A stretch of 22,359 bases of DNA, from NCBI GenBank assembly GCA_022496185.1, contig WTXG01000444.1, positions 1-22,359 of the forward strand, given 5' to 3'. Each line of letters starts with the position of its first letter. The stretch's first letter is position 1. The translations under genes were made by a program, and so were the position numbers. The notes under the pieces were generated by a model. The model saw only the letters and a program-made list of their open reading frames with translations, searched no databases and was not told where the DNA came from. This DNA comes from Multifurca ochricompacta. Lineage: Eukaryota; Basidiomycota; Agaricomycetes; Russulales; Russulaceae. Shown here one piece after another: positions 20,201 through 22,359 of the stretch.

Positions 20201-21347
20201 AATGCGAAGGGCGGCATTTGGATATGCTCTGCACGCAGCGGCATCAATGGACATTTGGAGATCGTGAAATGGCTGCTAGACCATGGCGCTGATGTCAATG
20301 CGAGGGCGGCGATTTGGATATGCTCTGCAGCAGCGGCATCAATGGACATTTGGAGATCGTGAAATGGCTGCTAGACCATGGCGCTGCAATGCGAGGGCGG
20401 CCATTTTGGATATGCTCTGCAGCAGCGGCATAATGGACATTTGGAGATCGTGAAATGGCTGCTAGACCATGGCGCTGACGTCAATGCGAGGGCGGCTATT
20501 ATGGATATGCTCTGCAGCAGCGGCATAATGGACATTTGGAGATCGTGAAATGGCTGCTAGACCATGGCGCTGATGTCAATGCGAGGGCGGCATTATGGAT
20601 ATGCTCTGCAGGCAGCGGCATCAATGGACATTTGGAGATCGTGAAATGGCTGCTAGACCATGGCGCTGATGTCAATGCGGAGGGCGGCCATTTGGATATG
20701 CTCTGCAGCAGCGGCATCATGGACATTTGGAGATCGAAATGGCTGCTAGACCATGGCGCTGATGTCAATGCGAGGGCGGCCATTATGGATATGCTCTGCA
20801 GCAGCGGCATCATGGACATTTGGAGATGTGAAATGGCTGCTAGACCATGGCGCTGACGTCAATGCGAAGGGCGGCTATTATGGATATGCTCTGCAGCAGC
20901 GGCATCAATGGACATTTGGAGATCGTGAAATGGCTGCTAGACCATGGCGCTGATGTCAATGCGAGGGCGGCTATTATGGATATGCTCTGCAGGCAGCGGC
21001 ATCAATGGACATTTGGAGATCGTGAAATGGCTGCTAGACCATGGCGCTGATGTCAATGCGAAGGGCGGCCATTTGGATATGCTCTGCAGGCAGCGGCAAA
21101 TGGACATTTGGAGATCGTGAAATGGCTGCTAGACCATGGCGCTGATGTCAATGCGAGGGCGGCTATTATGGATATTCTGCAGGAGCGGCATCATGGACAT
21201 TTGGAGATCGTGAAATGGCTGCTAGACCATGGCGCTGATGTCAATGCGGAGGGGGCTTATGGATATGCTCTGCATGCAGCGGCAGACAATGGACATGTGG
21301 CGATCAAGAAATTGTTGATCGAGTACGGTGCGAGGATCAACATGTAG
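17255..21347 (+). pseudogene. NLR-like gene copy 2 (Goodbye-NACHT-ankyrin), frame broken
   Basis: The same eight-exon layout: 17255-17570, 17631-17681, 17734-17934, 17981-18109, 18170-18340, 18397-18421, 18474-19066 and 19125-21347. All splice sites are intact. Exons 5 and 6 have the same lengths as in copy 1 (171 and 25 nt) and encode Walker A, GNAGSGKS; MYIIIDALDECP (Walker B) is also kept. The frame is broken by one-base losses near 17297 (stop after about 23 codons), 17552 and 17910. Exon 7 is 4 nt short (near 18877, 18910-18930 and 18993), and exon 8 has many losses (19248, 19460, 19520 and throughout the ankyrin array). RICVTSR of copy 1 reads RIWFTSR here. Some segments stay open, such as 18466-18999. 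It may be a decaying gene, or an intact one with consensus errors; the sequence alone cannot tell. Confidence 0.82.
19959..21330 (+). repeat. Fourteen ankyrin units with irregular spacing
   Basis: The landmark CTGCTAGACC occurs 14 times, first at 19983 and last at 21219. Intervals are 97, 97, 96, 95, 91, 95, 96, 93, 94, 97, 97, 96 and 92 bp, never the 99 bp of copy 1. Missing bases fall at recurring places: GCGGAGGG reads GCGAGGG, AGGCAGCGG reads AGCAGCGG, and CATCCAATGG reads CATCAATGG or CATAATGG. A closing unit like copy 1's ends at the stop codon. Confidence 0.9.
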
Positions 21348-22359
21348 AGCTACAAGCAGCATCTTTTTAAGGTCATTCTAAAATTCAAGGGAACTACTTT
21401 GTATGTATGTATCGTCGCAGGATCATTGTTGTAAGGATACTCGGGCACTGGCCGTCCCTTCATTTCCGGACCAGAGCATATGCTCTTATTTCCAGGCAGC
21501 TTTGTTTAATAAAATAACTGATACCTTTGTTCTGGCCGGAGAATCTGAGAGACTCTGATAGCGTAGGCTCGCATCTTCGGATTATCGTCTCCGCCGGGCC
21601 GTTTCCCGTTCTTTCCGGTTCCTATTGTTTGTTCTAGTTTGGATGTCCTTTACTACCTGACACCTTTGAGTCACATGTCAAATTTAAAGTGCGATCTGCA
21701 AGTGATCATTCCCGAGTTTCCCCCTTTCGCTGGTGTCCGTTCGCTCGCGTATCTGTCTATGGGTGTGCTGATCCGTGATTGCCGTCTCGTCGTATTCATT
21801 CACTTCATCATGGGTCAAAGGCAAAGAGGTGGGGAGTGCAGTGGGTTGGCTAGAGTGGGGGGTCATCTCTCGCACAACCACACGTATCACCGGTTTTTAT
21901 CCGTGTGTGCACCACGGATAGTTTTGCCGCGCTACCTAACTGAGTTATCTTGCTTACTAGAAGGTGTTTCAATACAATCAATACAATACAATCAATACAA
22001 ACAACACAACACTACCTCCCTTCATTTCTGAATTGTCAAATGCCACTAGAGGATGATTCTCATCATTCATTAGTTTCCAAACCCGAGAATTAAACGCGCT
22101 GGCTTGGTTCCATGAAGTATGACCTTTTGTGACATTTATGTTCAATATTCCATACTTATTACTTACCAGTACATGAGAGAGAGAGCAGTAGATGGGTGCG
22201 TCTCTCAAGAAGAAAGAGAACCGGTACCGGTACCCAAGTGGAGAGATCTTGATCGAAGACCGACCCCGTCATGTCCATACCGATTTGAACACAAACATAT
22301 ATAATAATAATGTTTTTTTGAATATCCTTTTCGGATACGGCTACAGCATAACCATTAAG
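21348..22359. other. 3' flank of NLR copy 2, non-coding
   Basis: Matches 9485-10511. It includes AATAAA (21508-21513), the CAATA microsatellite (about 21967-22008) and the ACCGGTACCGGTACC stretch (about 22220). No gene is supported. Confidence 0.7.

Larger units (their letters stand above)
16999..22359. repeat. Segmental duplication, copy 2 (runs off the window)
   Basis: Direct-orientation partner of 2705-10511, beginning at TAAGTGCTCTAATT and still matching at the last base (CATAACCATTAAG). It lacks both transposons of copy 1 and has an expanded ankyrin array. Small deletions relative to copy 1 occur in coding and non-coding parts alike. Confidence 0.9.

Noticed and set aside
20083..20819. 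Minus-strand frames over the ankyrin arrays (also 9127-9309)
   Set aside because: They repeat with the array and are shadows of the ankyrin coding strand.
19959..21330. Regular repeats that could suggest a CRISPR array
   Set aside because: Units are about 95-99 bp with no spacers, code for ankyrin repeats, and the genome is fungal.

Overview
The window looks like repeat-rich accessory DNA from a mushroom-forming fungus (Basidiomycota, Agaricomycetes). Its protein-coding signal is split by short GT..AG introns, mostly 47-63 bp. It carries Goodbye-NACHT-ankyrin STAND (NLR-like) genes of the kind expanded in Agaricomycetes, a family S28 serine peptidase relic, and hAT and LINE-type transposon debris. 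No tRNA, rRNA or prokaryotic signal was seen.

Layout: 1-2301 is a decayed hAT transposase element on the minus strand, cut at its left end, probably by an LTR. 2705-10511 is copy 1 of a duplicated segment holding an NLR-like gene of eight inferred exons. 10512-11690 is gene-poor. 11691-14000 is a broken S28 peptidase gene (minus strand), head-to-head with a plus-strand reading frame carrying a long poly-glutamate tract (to 15068). 15527-16319 is a 793-bp element with long terminal inverted repeats. 16999-22359 (window end) is copy 2 of the NLR segment, still duplicated where the window stops.

The main story is a pair of recently duplicated NLR-like genes, each broken in a different way. In copy 1 the inferred exons join into a closed 954-codon frame (Goodbye-type N-terminal region, NACHT with Walker A and B, five perfect 99-bp ankyrin units). 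A 2,289-bp transposon with an 18-bp terminal inverted repeat and a GATC duplication sits in the exon just before the Walker A motif. A 971-bp hAT-like element with an 8-bp duplication sits about 240 bp upstream of the start codon. Copy 2 has both sites empty, which fixes the ends of both insertions exactly. Copy 2 has 14 ankyrin units instead of five, but they are spaced 91-97 bp rather than 99, and it has many one-base deletions elsewhere. It is either a fast-decaying pseudogene or a stretch of poor consensus sequence over a possibly intact 14-repeat gene.

The S28 relic between the copies is convincingly dead: an internal stop, a frameshift, two internal deletions and loss of the predicted catalytic serine. 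All functions are read from motifs by eye; no database search was run.
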